Assembly: GCF_002078875.1 (NCBI RefSeq)
Contig: NC_034411.1
Location: 37,736,115-37,800,114 of the forward strand
Reading direction: 5' to 3'
DNA length: 64,000 nucleotides
DNA from: Numida meleagris
Taxonomy: Eukaryota > Chordata > Aves > Galliformes > Numididae
Shown: positions 1 to 41,144 of the stretch, piece after piece
Layout of the letters: every line of letters begins with the position of its first letter
How positions within the stretch are numbered: position 1 is the first letter of the stretch
The notes under the pieces: generated by a model
The model's database searches: none
What the model saw: only the letters and a program-made list of their open reading frames with translations
What the model was told of the DNA's origin: nothing
Translations under genes and position numbers: made by a program

Positions 1-2308
1 TGCAGAAAAGACATTTTCATTAAGATTGGTCAGGTTTGATTATCAGGTTGTTTTTCTTACTAAAATATTAGTTGTACTCATTACATTTATGTTGGACAAT
101 CACTCAACAGATTCACAGCAAATGGAAAGACATACAGTAAGAGGATTTCAAGGGAGGAATTAGAAACCACTCAAAAATCCAGATAAGAAAAGCCAAAGAA
201 AACACACAAATATCACCTTTTCTCTAGACTCAGCCATTCTTCTCTCTTATTCATGTTAAACACCAGATTATGATAAAAGCTATTGCCTCTGAGAACTCAT
301 GAAGACAATGTAATGTTCCACAGTACTAAAGAAAAGTTGCTGCACAACATAAATTTGAAAGTCAGACAAAGGCAAGAGTAGAAGAAAAATATTTAATCAA
401 CAAAACTGCACCTATAATGTAATTACAGTATAGCAGACATGAGTATTTTAAGCTTTGTCTATTTCTTCTGAACTTTTCTACTGTACAGAATCTTGTTAGT
501 ACGGAGAAACAACAGATGTCCTATATCTTCATTTTCCAGTGCTCCCATCACATATTCTGTTAATCAAATTTGGAAGATAGGTACTTGAAGCACATGCTCA
601 GATAGTTAATAAAACTTTTCTCAGAGAGGAATCATCAGCTGTTACCTGCCAAATAGGATATGCTATAAAGGAGAGGCCTACAAGAATCAGAAAATAATTT
701 GGTAACTTAAGTTACCAAAGTAACCTAAGATGATCTATAAAACGTAAAGTTAATGTTAGCGGTGGGAGAGAGGATGTGGAAGGACAGGAGTAGGGTTCAA
801 GATCAACTTGCCACACTGAATAAGCATCCTAAAATCAGTAAGATAAAATTCAGTAACAGAACTACAAACACTGCATACAGGGTGGAAAAAAAAAAAAGGA
901 AGAAAATCTAAAATGGACAACAGTTTACAAAAAAAATAAAGTAAATGCAGTATTTGTTAGAGGGCAAAATTGGTATTCCAAGTCAATACAAGACCACAAA
1001 TCCCACTGCCAGACATTTTGTTTGGCACTGGCAAGGCCTCAGCAAGACAGAGCTGGCTGGGTGTCCTACTAAAGCCTCTTTACATCGTAAGTCACTGAAT
1101 AAAAGCTCTTAACTTCCATAGGCAATATATTGTTATGCTTCAGTATCATTAAGGCATTTTCTTCCCTCCACAGTCTAACTTAAGTATCTTTCCACTGAAA
1201 TTTAAGATCCATTTACTCTTAATAGGATGCAGAAGATTTTATTTCTTTAGTCTCTACAGGTACATCTAAAATGTGAAGACTGCATGGTATATGCAGACTG
1301 AAGGCAATCAAGTACAAGCCAACTCCTCTCAGACTTTCACTGAAGATTGCATTGTATATGCTTCTGGACTGCTCTTATTAGTCGCTTTTACTGGTTGATG
1401 TATTTTCCTTGACTACCACCTTGAAAATGTGATGCCCTCCGCCTTGTCCTACCAACGGGCTGAGTAGAGCAGAAAATTCTGTACATTCTACTCCGTTTTT
1501 TTGTTTTGTTTCCCAGTCATATGACACTGTTGACTTGCCTACTATTTGTAACAACCACAATCCTTTCTCTGAGAACTTACTACCTACTCAGTTATTACCT
1601 ATCTTTTGTTTGTGTCATTTGAGTATTTCTGCTTCTATATTATTACTTTGTATACTTACAGTATTATATTACAAGTAGCATTCAGAAACTGAGGGCGATG
1701 ATCACATGAAAAGACAACTATATACAGATCCTGTTTTCATAAAACACCTATCACCCACAGCTTGATCATGGCCACGCATACAATAAGCAAACTATTCTAT
1801 CATAACAAAAGGTCTTGAGTCATATCTTTAAAAAAAAGAAAAGGAATAATGTGCAATTTGGTTAGTTTATCTGAGAGAATGGTCAGAGGGAAGAGCTGAG
1901 TAAAGAGATACATGGTTAACAGGCTTTGAACATGCAGAAGTGAGTGACAAGTGAGCAACTGGCAAAATTTGCCACAGCCAATGCTAAAAATAGAAAATAT
2001 AAATAATACTAGAATCAAATGTCTACAGAAGTACAAAAAGTAACAACAGAATTAAGGGCCTATAAAAACTTGTGGCATCCACCAGTACTCTCTGACAACA
2101 GGTTAGGCATATACCAAGTAGAGCTTCTCAAAATCTGCACTTCGTGCATTTCAGACCAACTTCAAATTAAGCCAGGCTTGCCAGTTTCTATATGGTTGCA
2201 TCAACTCCTCATCATAAAAGATGAGGAAATGTTACTAACAAAAAAATAATTTCAGTTTTTGACATGGCATACTATGAAAGAATTACTGAACAAGGGACTA
2301 TGTCTTGC
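1..2308 (-). other. MTR intron 21 (partial)
   Basis: No exon matching the next human segment (DPYQGTIVLA, then the cobalamin His motif) is visible on the minus strand, so it lies left of the window. The stretch is A+T-rich with short open frames only and an A run at 886-898. I see no repeat or RNA gene. Confidence 0.7.
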
Positions 2309-29852
<27,544 letters not shown>

Positions 29853-30436
29853 GCTGCCGCCACGACGCGGCCCCCCGGGCGAGCGCGAGCGGCGGGACCG
29901 CCGCGCCACCCGCTGACGCGCGAGCCCCGCCCCGAGCGGGGCGGCCGCTGCAGCCGTTAGCGCGGCCGTTAGCCGTAGCACGCGCTCGCAGCCTGTCGCT
30001 TTTCAGGGGTCAGGCAGCGGTCTGTCTCGGGAGTGAGGCAACGCCCGCTGCCGTTGCAGCAGACGGACTAAAAGCCAGCCCGAGGGATTGGCTTGCTTTC
30101 TTCTGAACTCGGGGCCGGATGGGGAAAACGTGTCTCTCTCTGCCATCCAGCTCTCCTAATAAGTGCCGACATCAGGGCTGAGCAGCCGGCCTGCCCCCTG
30201 CCGGGGTAAGCTGGGAAAAGCATCTCTAGATCGTGGCAAGAACGCGTGTGTCGCATTTAACGACCTCCGCAGCACTGAGGAAGGAAGCAAACCTGTCTTG
30301 CACGACAAGAAATCTGCCTTACGTCTTGTGAATGACTGGCATGTGAATCCGGAAACAAATCGGTACTAAATGAGCGACTTAAGGCACGGTTTGCTTTCCC
30401 AGCCTCTACCCAGCCAGTTATTCTGTCACAGAAGGC

Positions 30437-30905
30437 TATCAGAATGGCTAAGCATGATTACCCCTTGGTGAAACCACGTTGACTGCCCTGGTAACCTTGT
30501 CCTCCATATGCTGGCCTCCAGGACAAGCTGTTCCATCACCTTTCCTTGGACAGAGGTGAGGCTGACAAGTATATAGTTTCCTGGTTTCCTCTTTGCCCTT
30601 TTTGAAGATTGGAGTGACACTGGACTTATTCCAGACCTCACCCACCCCTCCCATTTTCTATGACCTCTCAAAGACAATGGAGAGTAGCTTAGCAATAGCA
30701 TCTGCCAGTTCCCTCCGCACTCTTAGGTTCATCCCATCAGGGCCCATAGATTTGTGAGAGTTAAGTTTGCTCGCATCATTTCTAACCCAGGCCTCCTCCA
30801 TCAAGGGAATGTCTTCCTTCTTCTGGATTTCCTCCCTGGTCTCCAGAGTCTGGGGGTTCCAGAGGGCTGATCTCAGAAGTGAAGACTGAAGCAAGGACAG
30901 AGTAT
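30437..30905 (-). mobile_element. CR1 LINE internal ORF2 fragment, minus strand
   Basis: Fragment of the CR1 reverse transcriptase upstream of the MTR promoter. Minus-strand pieces read [30 protein letters not shown] and VTPIFKKGKEETRK. It has neither a CR1 5' end nor a 3' end and contains frameshifts. Confidence 0.9.
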
Positions 30906-31239
30906 TGCTGCATGTGCCATACTTACAACAAGCCCTTCATTTTCACTAGAAATTTTTAAGGGAACTCTGTTAAGAGCCGTTACTGTAGATGAATCCTACA
31001 GGCTAAATATTTACTCTCAAATGTTGTTTTAAGAAAAAAAAAAAACAGAAAGTGTTAGCCCTTTGAGTCCAGTGTGATCTAGAGACTTGCAGTCAACTCT
31101 CACTTCAGTCAATGGTGATGCAAGTACATATAGAAATGTAGCTTTTTCATTAAATAGTATTATGTCTAATTCAGCTTCATAAGAAATACAGTCGAGCCTA
31201 CAAATCAACTGGAGAGAGTAGTCAAACTTGCACTATAGA

Positions 31240-31350
31240 GACCATGCTGGAGCTTTGAATGAAGACATCACAACAGAGAGGAGCTGGCCTCTGGGCAAAT
31301 TATTCCAGTGATCAGCCCAAACTCTCCCTGTGAAAATGTTCCCATGAAAT
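31240..31350 (-). repeat. Possible decayed CR1-like fragment
   Basis: The plus strand reads caaattattccagtgatcag and ccctgtgaaaatgttcccat, resembling the antisense of a CR1 3' region. The match is short and diverged. Confidence 0.3.
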
Positions 31351-34211
31351 TCCCGTGAAAGTTGCTTACAGTCTGGAAACCCATATATTTTAAAAGCATA
31401 ACAAGAGAGGTGGAATAATGTGCAAGAGTCGATTACTCCTAGAGACTGGTTAATTTTACCACTTTCACACAGAATTTCCACATATTGTAGAGATAAGCAG
31501 CACTTTAAGCACCATTCAGTCAGGTGATTTCAGGGTGGTATATTTCCTTGTTTGACTTTCTAAAATTGCCAGCCTTTTTGTCATGCCGTACAACACTATG
31601 GGACTTTTCTCTGGCAGCAGTTCAGGCTAGAAACCTCAGTCTCCACCATTGTTTTGTGGCAACAGATCTTTGCACCACAGATCAGCACGTCCTCGCGTGT
31701 GCTGATGCAGTTGTTTGTGTAACTGCTGCAAAGTAGGTCAATGGAAAAAAAAAAAAAAAAAAGCTGAAAGTTTGAAGGTGCTTCTGAAAAGGATCATTTC
31801 ACATAATCCCATTTACTCCGCAGTCTCACAACCAGTTTGAGCCAGTTTGACAGTGCACCGCTGTGAAAAGACAGTCCTAAATTCTACCCTGCACCATCCA
31901 TGTGTTTCCATGCCGTCCCCGTGCAGGTTCTAGCCGTCACAGGGCACTTCCTTAAAGGTCAGTTTTCAGTGAGAACGGTTCTCCAATCCGATTTGTCCGC
32001 ATCTGTACAGTCTCCAGAGCCAGTAAAGGGCAATGTCAGGAAGAGAAAGCAGCAGCACCTCACTCAGATTCTGCTTAATCTGTATGCTTCATGGACAACT
32101 GAGTGAGCGCAACCAAGGCAAGATACTCTCCAGAGGCTCAGGGGAAGAGCACTGAGTGGCTGAGGGCAGTGATTATCAAAGCAGATCATCCAAGAAGGGA
32201 GCAGCTAGAAGGAACATTGCCTTTAACATGATTTGTGGTGCTTACTGGAAGGTTTGGGGTCCTTTATCGCGACTTATTTTCAGTGATTACTGTGCTCAGC
32301 AGTGCTAAGAATCATGTGTGTGTTGCTGTCCTGACGCTGCTGCAGGGTTTGTTTGCAGGAAACCTTCAAGAACTTGCAGCGAGAATGCCCTTACACTTGA
32401 AAAGTGCTTTTCCTTTGTCTTTTGGAGTGCTGTTGTCATTTTGCTAAATTAGACTGTCAAAATACTTTTCCCTTTCTGGCATATCGAATAACACCAGGAG
32501 CAGTTTAGAATTGCTAGAGCAATGGAGGAAAGGAAAGTAGAACATAAAGGTGCCATCATCTGGGAAAATCTTGCATCCTACTCTAGCACATGCTTTCGGA
32601 GGGTGCTAGGAGTCCTGTGGGTGGTCAAATTAAACTTTAATTCGGCATCGTTCATGGAATTTATTTAGTATTTAGTGGTAACCAGTACTGTGGTCTCGGA
32701 AGCTGCTTGTTCCCCAAATATGACATAACAAATGCAGTGGCCATTAAATATTCTGAGTTTCATTTTGCAAGAGTAGCAAAAAATAAACGTGACACTAAAC
32801 GTTTGTTTTGTTAAAATGCTTAGGTTCTCAAATACTTTATCTGAAGTCAGTTCTGCACCAAAGCCCTAGTTTACCTGATTTTTTGGGATGAACTGTCAGC
32901 ATATAAATAAAAGCAAGCGTATGTCCTCCACAAATAAAGGTAGTGTACTCTTGTCAAAGGAAGGTGGGAACAACTCCTTTGGATAGTCTGTAGAACTGAT
33001 GATGTTTTCTAGCTATTTCATGTGGGGAAAACGTTGTATTATGGTTGCAAAGAGTCGTGATGCAAAGCTGTATTCCTTTATGCAGTTTCGCCAAAACTGC
33101 TTCCTGTGTCAGCTTGAGACCAACAGCAGAAACAAACGTAATGCTGCTGGGTTAGCGCTGTTTAAACATCTGTTGCACACACAGTGTCATGCATGCAAAC
33201 ATCTGTCATCATGCTAAGCATTCTGCTTTCTGAAGATGGTAGGAAGTAATACTTCAGTGCAGCTAACATTGCAACAGGATTTAACTCTGAATCAAAATAG
33301 ATATCCTTAGCTAAGTAAATACATACATCTTCAAGTCAGATCATGTTTCGGTATTTCAAGTATATTTTGAGGTATTTTTAAGTGACTTCTTTCCCCACCT
33401 CCTGCACACAGCTAAACACTGATCTTTTAAAAACAGAGGGCATTTCAAGCAAAGCAGTCTTTGTATTTTGACATCTGGTTCAGCAGTTATTCTAATTAGC
33501 TATGTTTTCAAATTGCACACTCGTGTATGTAGGATCAAACACTGACTTTTAGGATGCTCTTTTAGCATTTGACTATGTGTTTTAGATACCTGTATAGAAT
33601 TCATTACCAAACAATGCATTTCGTTCCTGCATTTACCTGCCTTTATTCCTACAGCGAAAGACCCGATGGGCTATTCACATAAATAAAGAACAGTGGGATT
33701 ATTCTTGTCAACAAGTCACACTTCACAGGATTATATCCAAGTGAAGCATTCAAACATGCAGAATTCTGAGAGAAAAAGCAGATTTGTCTGGTTTCAGAAC
33801 ACAGCTTTTGGCACTCTGTTCTGTAGTTACTTAAGACTTGTACTATTTTATTGCAGCTGGATTTGTGCCCTACTTGGGATGGCAACATTACGACAGAGTC
33901 ATTTTTTTATTTCCAGAATTTCTGATGTGCTTGTTTCCACTCAATAATTAATTTTCTAGGCCTCATCACTTACAGAGTGTTTAGAGACCCAAATACAAAT
34001 GATTTGTTGTGTTTAGTTTAAATTATTAACATTTTCTATTGCAGTATCAAAATATTACCAGAAGCCAAAAGAAAGCTGATGGCTTCAAGATTAGTTTTGT
34101 GCAAACTCCAGTTAAACCTATTAAAGCCTATTAAAGCTATACAGTTTAGAGGAATATTGACAAATTTACTTACCACAGAACAGATTTTGAACCTCACTAT
34201 TTTGAGAAAAA

Positions 34212-34269
34212 CTCCAAGTCTCCATCACTGACCATATTAACTCAAAGTTTCCATCACTTAAGATATTAA
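34212..34269. repeat. 29-bp tandem duplication
   Basis: Two adjacent 29-bp units, 34212-34240 and 34241-34269, both of the pattern ctc-aag-t-tccatcact then atattaa, differing at about five positions. Confidence 0.7.
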
Positions 34270-34499
34270 AGTAAATTGAATATAATGTTTTACATTTCTT
34301 TTTAGAATCTGAGTTGATAAAAAAGTGTATAAACACCTAAAAATGCTGAAATGCAAGCATGAAGAGGATTGAGAATTCAATAGGGGGTGTAGTTTTACAG
34401 TTTATCGGTACTGCTGCACAAGGCTGTGTTGACTGCTTTTAGTTTGTTACAGGTTTCATATGATTATAAAATATTGTAGCAGTCTTTAGGCATCCACAT

Positions 34500-35230
34500 C
34501 AAATCAACAGAAGAAAGAGGAAGAAGCAGGCTTGCTAGCTGCCCTAAGACAGCATGGAAAATGAGGAAGAGGGCCAGTGTGTACTTCAGGTCACATGCAG
34601 ACGGACATGTGCCCCAAGGAATACCTGGTGAACACTGAGCTCAAAGAGTTAGAAGGCATTTTGCTGTGGAGCAGGAGGCAAGCAGGAGCAGTAACCTCAC
34701 AGGCAAGGACACAGTTCTGCAGTACCTGAATGAAAATAGCAGGTCCAGTGATCCTAGGAGGTTCAGCCACTGGTCCAGTGAGCTCTACACTGAAAATCCA
34801 TAGTCATGAGATGAGGCCAAGGTCAAGCCAGAAAGTCTCATAAGCTACACAAGACAGCATATGCACAACATAGCATGAGCAAGGTGTGAGGATTCTCAGG
34901 GCAATTGGAGACCACTGGTGTATTTAGGGCCTTAGCCATAAACAGACTTGCTCAGAGGTACAGACACAAGCAATTGAGAGGACTGTCTAAGCACAAGGCT
35001 GTAGGTGCTTCTGCTGCCTGTGCACTATAAATGGCACCACACTCAACCTGGCAAGTACATCAGTTTGTGTTGAACACAGCTTGAGATCCATGAAAATCTT
35101 CCAGTAAGGAGGACTGTAGGAAGGTCTGGCCACATAGAAAAAACAGAAAACATGAGAAGTACAGACGTAGCTACATAATGCAGCTATGTGTATTCTGCAC
35201 TGGTGGAGAAAACAAAGCACAACAGAGAAC
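34500..35230 (+). repeat. Possible old LTR-like element
   Basis: G+C-richer block in A+T-rich DNA. A TATA-like ctataaatgg at about 35026 lies in sequence that looks like a retroviral-type promoter region. No gag, pol or env open frame and no clean terminal repeat is seen, so this is tentative. Confidence 0.25.
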
Positions 35231-38200
35231 TAAAATTGGACATCTACAGGTTGTACAACATGATTAGCTCTAGGGAGCTTCAAGAACTACTCCCAGCTCT
35301 CAGCCAAGGCTCTGTTCCAGTGAGGGCACAACCTCTATTAATATAGTTTTCTTTCATTGAACATCAAACCTCTACAGATTTTCTGAAGGGGCAGAGGGAA
35401 TCCTTGTGTGTAAAACACCTTGAAAGACCATTGTCCTGCTTTCTCAGACTTGTGCAGACAAACAATCCTGCACGTTATCAACTGTTAGCAAAGCATGTTT
35501 ATAGGCAATCCTCTTTCCTTTAAAGGACTTTGAAACTGCACAATTCATCAATTTGTTTTAAAGTCTAACTTGCAAGATTTAATCATTTTATCCCCTTGTG
35601 AAAACTGCTTATGATCACAGACATAGCCGTGATGTTTGCTTTACCCTTTTTTACAGGAGGCCACAATATCCTCTTTCTTCAAAGTGGTTTGAGGCAATGC
35701 TATCCCTTCTCATCTCATGTGTTCAATTCATTCCAGGTAGGAGAATAGAGAGGAGAGCAGGAAGCTCATGAAGTCGGGAGCAAGGAGATAGGTGGCAAGG
35801 ATTTAAGTCCTAGAACTGAGCTAGAAAACAAGAACGTTTCAGGAACCAGTTCCAGAAATATGAACCATTCTAGAGAACTCCTTTTGCTGGAAATATTAAC
35901 CATGAATAAATAAAATTGTTTTTAAATCAAAATAGTAAATGAAAGAAATATCTAAGTGGTACAATGGTATGAGCTCGTCAGAAAGGAAAAAATGTTAATG
36001 CTGAAAATCTTATAGATCTTGAGATATGAAGAAATACTCACAGGTGCTGTTGATTCTAAATCTCACCCAGGATTGTGAGGAAGCAGAAGCCTTTTGCATC
36101 TGAAGGCAGTAACCACAGCATGAACAAGAGACACTGACAGGGACCATTGCTCTAGGGCAAGACCTTCTTTTGTTATTTGATCACTAATATGAATTTACTC
36201 ATACATTAAAACAGGTGTCAGGGAATGGCCAAGCAAGTGTACTTGGTCACTCTAAGGGCTTAGTATTAACACCCTGTTGTTACTTACAAGAGTCAGGACT
36301 TATTCTCTGCTTAGTTTTCAGTGTGGATTTAAATAGCTTCTGTAGCATATCATCTACAGTACTTCCCTTTGACTTGTGTTGGGTGGTTTGTTGTTGTTGT
36401 TTTTTGACATCTCTTTTTGTCCTGTAAAACTAAAAGATTTATTTATAGGCTTTTACACTTGTACAGTCTGCAATCTATTAAGCAGTCTAAGATCTCCTGA
36501 CAAATCCTCAGAAACCTCTATTAGCACTGCTACGTCCCATCTGTTCTTTAGACTGGGAGCAGTCCTTGCATACCGTACGGCTCCTGACCTAATAAGAGTC
36601 TTTGCTGATGATTTGAGCTCCTAGGTGCCTTCAGAGGAATACAAGAGAAAGCAGATCTGAGACTGCCCACATTCTCTCTGAGTTTTGTAGCACAAAAAAA
36701 TATTCTGTATTTCCCTCCCCTTCTGTTTGCACTTCTACATGCACGCAAGCAAGTAGATCAGGGTAAAGCCACTTGGAGGGTAAGAGGAGGGTACCAGCTG
36801 GCATGTAGAGTTAATCAGGCTCCATTCTCCTCTCCTCTCTGCTGCAAAGAGCTAAACTACCTACAAGCACCTGGATTTCAGTGCCAGAAAGTGCTGCTAG
36901 AGTAGTCTCTGGTTTATGCCTTCATTTTGCACACAGTGCTCTAATGTCTGTCCATGAACAGCCAGCACAGAGGCATACTACCAGTTCAGTCCATCAAGGG
37001 ATCTAATTTAGAGAGTGCTCCATGTGCAAATGGTAAATCTAAGGATACTATATAAAACCAAAGGGAACAGCACTTTATTGCCTTTGTACAAAACAAGAAT
37101 AACTGCATTCTGATCAAGTAGAAATAAAGTGTCTCCCGTCAAAATCAGATTCAAGGGAACATTGATATCATTAAACTAGATTTAAGTTAGCATTCCCAGT
37201 CAGGAACATGTAAGTTCTAAAGGACAGCTGTTAGATGTGGGAAAAGGCTGTTTTAGAAAGGGGCTGCTGTCTGAAAAAGAAAGGAGTAATCTGTGAAGAG
37301 ACAGTAAAGCTGCAAGAAGAGATATACCTCTTCAGAAAAGACAAATGATCGGCCTCTGCCAAGGGAAATTCTGTGGAGTAACACTTAAGTTAAATGCCTC
37401 CTTTATCAAAAGGGATAATTACTCTCAGCAAGGTGTTGAGATGAGGAGCTATTCCAAAGGGACTTTGACAGAATATTTGTTCCATTATAGCTATCAACTT
37501 ATCAACTGTCCTCCGCAAATAAGGACAACTGGGCAACCTGTGTGCTTGGCCTGGCTTGAAGAAGCAACATCTTAATGAAAAATCAGCCCAAGTTCTCAGA
37601 AAAGGAAGTATTGAAGGGTGATCAAATGGGGTCAGTCACAGATGAATGGTTTTAGTGTTTTTTTCCTGAAAAATATTTACTCCAATTGTTTACTCCAAAA
37701 TATTTGTACTCCGAATATTTAACTGGGAGAGTTCACAATCTTATTAAGGCTGGGTGGATTATAGAAATGTAGGTAGGTAGTGTCTCAGCAATTTAATGTC
37801 CAATGGCATTGTGTCTGTATTCATCATGGTCGCTCAGGCATCCACTGAACACTACTGGTTTTCAGCTAAGTAATCAAGATCGCCAAAGAGTTTATTAATA
37901 CTCTGACTCAGCTGAGTTTTGTTGTTTTGTTTTGTTTTTTTTTTATCTCGCAGGAGGTAGGATCTCCTCTGTCTTAGACTGCCTGAGGAAAATGAAATTA
38001 GAAATTCTGGCAGGCTAAACATAAAGAGGTAATAATTGAAAACAAAAGTTTTGAGGATCAGTTTGCAAAAGAGGAAAGAAAAAAACAGCAAACTTTTTTT
38101 TTTTTTTAAACATATCCAGTAGCATGCAGGAGAATTTATGGGAATGGTAGGTCCTAGTGAGAGAAAATAAAGAGCTCTCAGAGATACTGCTACAGCAGAA

Positions 38201-41138
38201 AGACAAAATAAATCTTTGGCATCAGCGTGCACTGTCCCAGAAGTCCCTGATGCACAAATTACTGGTGGCTGAAAGACTGTTCTGGGCACACATGGCAACA
38301 TGCTGCCCAGCTTTTACACTCCTCCACTGTGCTTGCTCTCAGCAGCTGTTGGAGCCTGGACAGCAATCTGAACAAGATGTCTGGGACAGCCATTCTATGC
38401 TTTCTTGGTTTGGGTTTCTTTTTTATTTGTTTTAATATTAATTTAGTCTGCCTGTATTGATAGTTAAGTCCCAGTCAAGGCAAGACTTGCTGGCAAGCTC
38501 TTTGCCTGCACTCTTGATGGCAAATTAGCTAGAACTCTGTGTTTGTGGCCTGCCGCTGGAGTTCTTCTGTATCTGAGCTCCTGACACAAGGAGCCAGTGC
38601 TCAGTTTGAAGGCTCAACTTCAGGAAAGCACACGTGAGAACCACTCCTCCTGAAGACAGCACTTGAGAGCATTTTTCATTTAAAGTATTAAAAGGTATCT
38701 TGAAGGGGAGAAAGTTTGCATGAACTGGGGCCAAACAGAACCAAGTTTTGAAACAGAACAAAGAGGAGTAAGCAGATGAAGGATGGACAGGTGTTAAAAT
38801 AGCCTCAGGACATTTATCTAATAGATTTGATTTACAAGTAATGAAAGCCACACTGATAATCAAATTTGTGCAGTACAGTATTAAAAATGCTAATGAAATT
38901 TCCAAAAACTTAGCACATTGGCAGAAGAATTTCTTCTATATTTTAGAGTATGAAGACCTAGTCAAGATCACATATGGAAAATGGGTTTGTCAGTTAATGT
39001 AGTTTTCTTACATTGTCTCAATATTTGCTGTGTGGACATAAGTATTTGTTGGAATAATAAATTACTTTTAGTGAAAGCATATGGCTCAGAACCACAATCA
39101 CTTTAAGATAATACAAATACAGGCTGCTGTTGGAAGGGATAATCTCCCCTTCTTAGTACACTAGATATATATTCCCAGCCAGCACTGGAACCAGAACAGA
39201 ACTGTTCTGTTTATAAATAAAAGGGATCATGGAAAAAGTGGAGATCGGCTTGTCCTTTGTGGAGGCAGCCCACACCTTGGCTTAAAATCGGAAAGTAATC
39301 AAACACTTTAAAAAAAAAAAAGAGAGTCTGCAAAATAAAATCCAGCTTAGAACAATCAGTGTCTCTATACTAAAATATTTGGTCTGAAACAATATCAGAT
39401 AAATTGCCCTCTGAAGCAGAAAGTTGATTCACAAGAAAATGTGTGCACAGGCTCTTTAGACTTGGGGAAGCATTACCTCTTATCTAACTAATATTCCCTC
39501 ATCAAAATGTTACTGAAGCTGTTTTTAAAAGCATGCACACCAAAAATACTGACACTGCTATCAATGTTGGAGGCATGTGCCTAAAGCTCTTCATATATTA
39601 GCTCTATTCATATATTAGCAACTATCAAACAATTACTTCCTTACAGAATTGCTCTGAACCACAAGCCATTTAATTCAAAAAAGAAAGCTGTGCTTACCTT
39701 CCAAAACAGGCTGTTAACATGAATTATTTCTCTTCTTCATTGAGACCACCTTTTTATGGGATAAAAGTGCATAGCCTCTTCCAAGAAACAGAGAACGTGT
39801 TTCTGATGTAAACACAAGCCACTAGAAGTGGCTCTGATCCAAACCTTTTGTGCCCAGTAGGTAAGAAATAAAATATATAGGATATAAATGCGGAATTAAC
39901 ATTTTAGGCAAGTATGGATGGGTAATTAATCCCTTCAGCTGTCTGCCTTGGTTTAGTTTGCTCTGCTTTAGCAACTAGAAACCTGATTTGGGAATGGAAA
40001 AAGTCTTTTTCTCAAGGTGCTGAGAACATTTCTCATCTGCTTTGATCTGAAGAACATGTAGTTAAAGGACAAGTTTGGAAGTCTCTTCATACTATCAATA
40101 GTAGGGAGGTTATCACAATTAGACTACCATCAGTAATAATTAGCAGACAGAGAGCATGAATGGCACCCAGTAGGAGTGTCAGATATAAAAAGCCATTGTG
40201 CCAATTTTTAACATCTTCTTGCCTGTAGAAATGAGATTTTGCTTTTACACAATGTTTGGAAGTTCAATGTTTTATTCTTCTAGTTGCATTAAACCGTGAC
40301 AATTAGAGATAGACAGATTTATTTTTTAATAGGATCCGGCCTACTCAGAAGTCATATGGCTGGAAACGTCATTGCTCTAAGGCAGAGCTTTCCAAGCTTC
40401 GCTTGTACAGGCACTGTCATCACAAAAAGAGAATAATGCTGCACCATGTCAGTAGCAGCAGTGGCAGTAGTAGCTTCTGGCAGCGTGCAAGGCCGCACTT
40501 GAATTGGTGGAGTTGTGATTCTAGCCCTGATTTTCACTCTGAAGCCCTCAGCTGGCCTCTGCACACAAGGTGGTGGAGGAAGAGTGACTCGGTCATTGTC
40601 TTTCTCTAGGATCTGTTTGGAACTGCTCACACCACAGGCACCTTACCTGCAGAATGCTTGTTTTAGGAGTGAAATCGTACACAGAGTGGTTATTTTTAAT
40701 GCTTCCCACTCAAAGATATCAAAGCAAGGCCCAATGAAAGCATTATTGTGTACTTACCATCTGCTTTCTTGTGCATGAGGAAAAAGATACACAGAAATGT
40801 TAATGCCAGCATTTTCAAAATTATTAGTGCCCAAGTGTCATTGAATCCATCTAAGCTAGGAGTCTAATAAGCTATTGACATGTGTGCTCTAGTGATTTGA
40901 GTAGTACCACTGTCCCATTCATTCATAGATCCATGTCACTTCATGAGGCCTTAAGCGTATCTCCAGCACATAGCACTTGTTCATGTGAACACAGTGTATA
41001 GAAATGTGTGACTTTTTTTTTGAACTCTTACTTTTAGAAGACAAACTTCCTTTATTTTCCATATATATTCCAAATTCTTAGAGGGAAATACTAGATGATT
41101 CCAATGATAGAAGTCTCGTAAGGTTTTGAAAAGCAGAC

Positions 41139-41144
41139 TTTATT
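41139..41144 (-). terminator. ACTN2: Candidate ACTN2 polyadenylation signal
   Basis: Canonical AATAAA on the minus strand about 1.2 kb past the stop codon. A second AATAAA at 41051-41056 is an equally plausible signal. Confidence 0.5.

Larger units (their letters stand above)
30906..41020. other. Intergenic region between MTR and ACTN2
   Basis: About 10 kb between the MTR promoter and the ACTN2 poly(A) site. Apart from a possible CR1 trace at 31240-31350, a 29-bp tandem repeat at 34212-34269 and an LTR-like stretch at 34500-35230, it appears unique and A+T-rich. The longest open frame (149 codons, 37852-38301) is low in complexity. Human has no gene between ACTN2 and MTR either. Muscle enhancers of ACTN2 or an lncRNA could be here but nothing in the sequence shows it. 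Confidence 0.7.

Noticed and set aside
29853..30002. N-terminal extension of MTR upstream of the ATG, which would look like a mitochondrial presequence
   Set aside because: The frame is open but has no ATG; the apparent start at 29981 is GTG. The sequence is ordinary G+C-rich 5' UTR, and MTR is cytosolic.
37852..38301. 149-codon minus-strand open frame
   Set aside because: Low-complexity Phe/Leu/Ser-rich product from T-rich DNA, no family resemblance.
38525..38905. 126-codon minus-strand open frame in the intergenic region
   Set aside because: No recognisable domain or splice support; length is within chance expectation.
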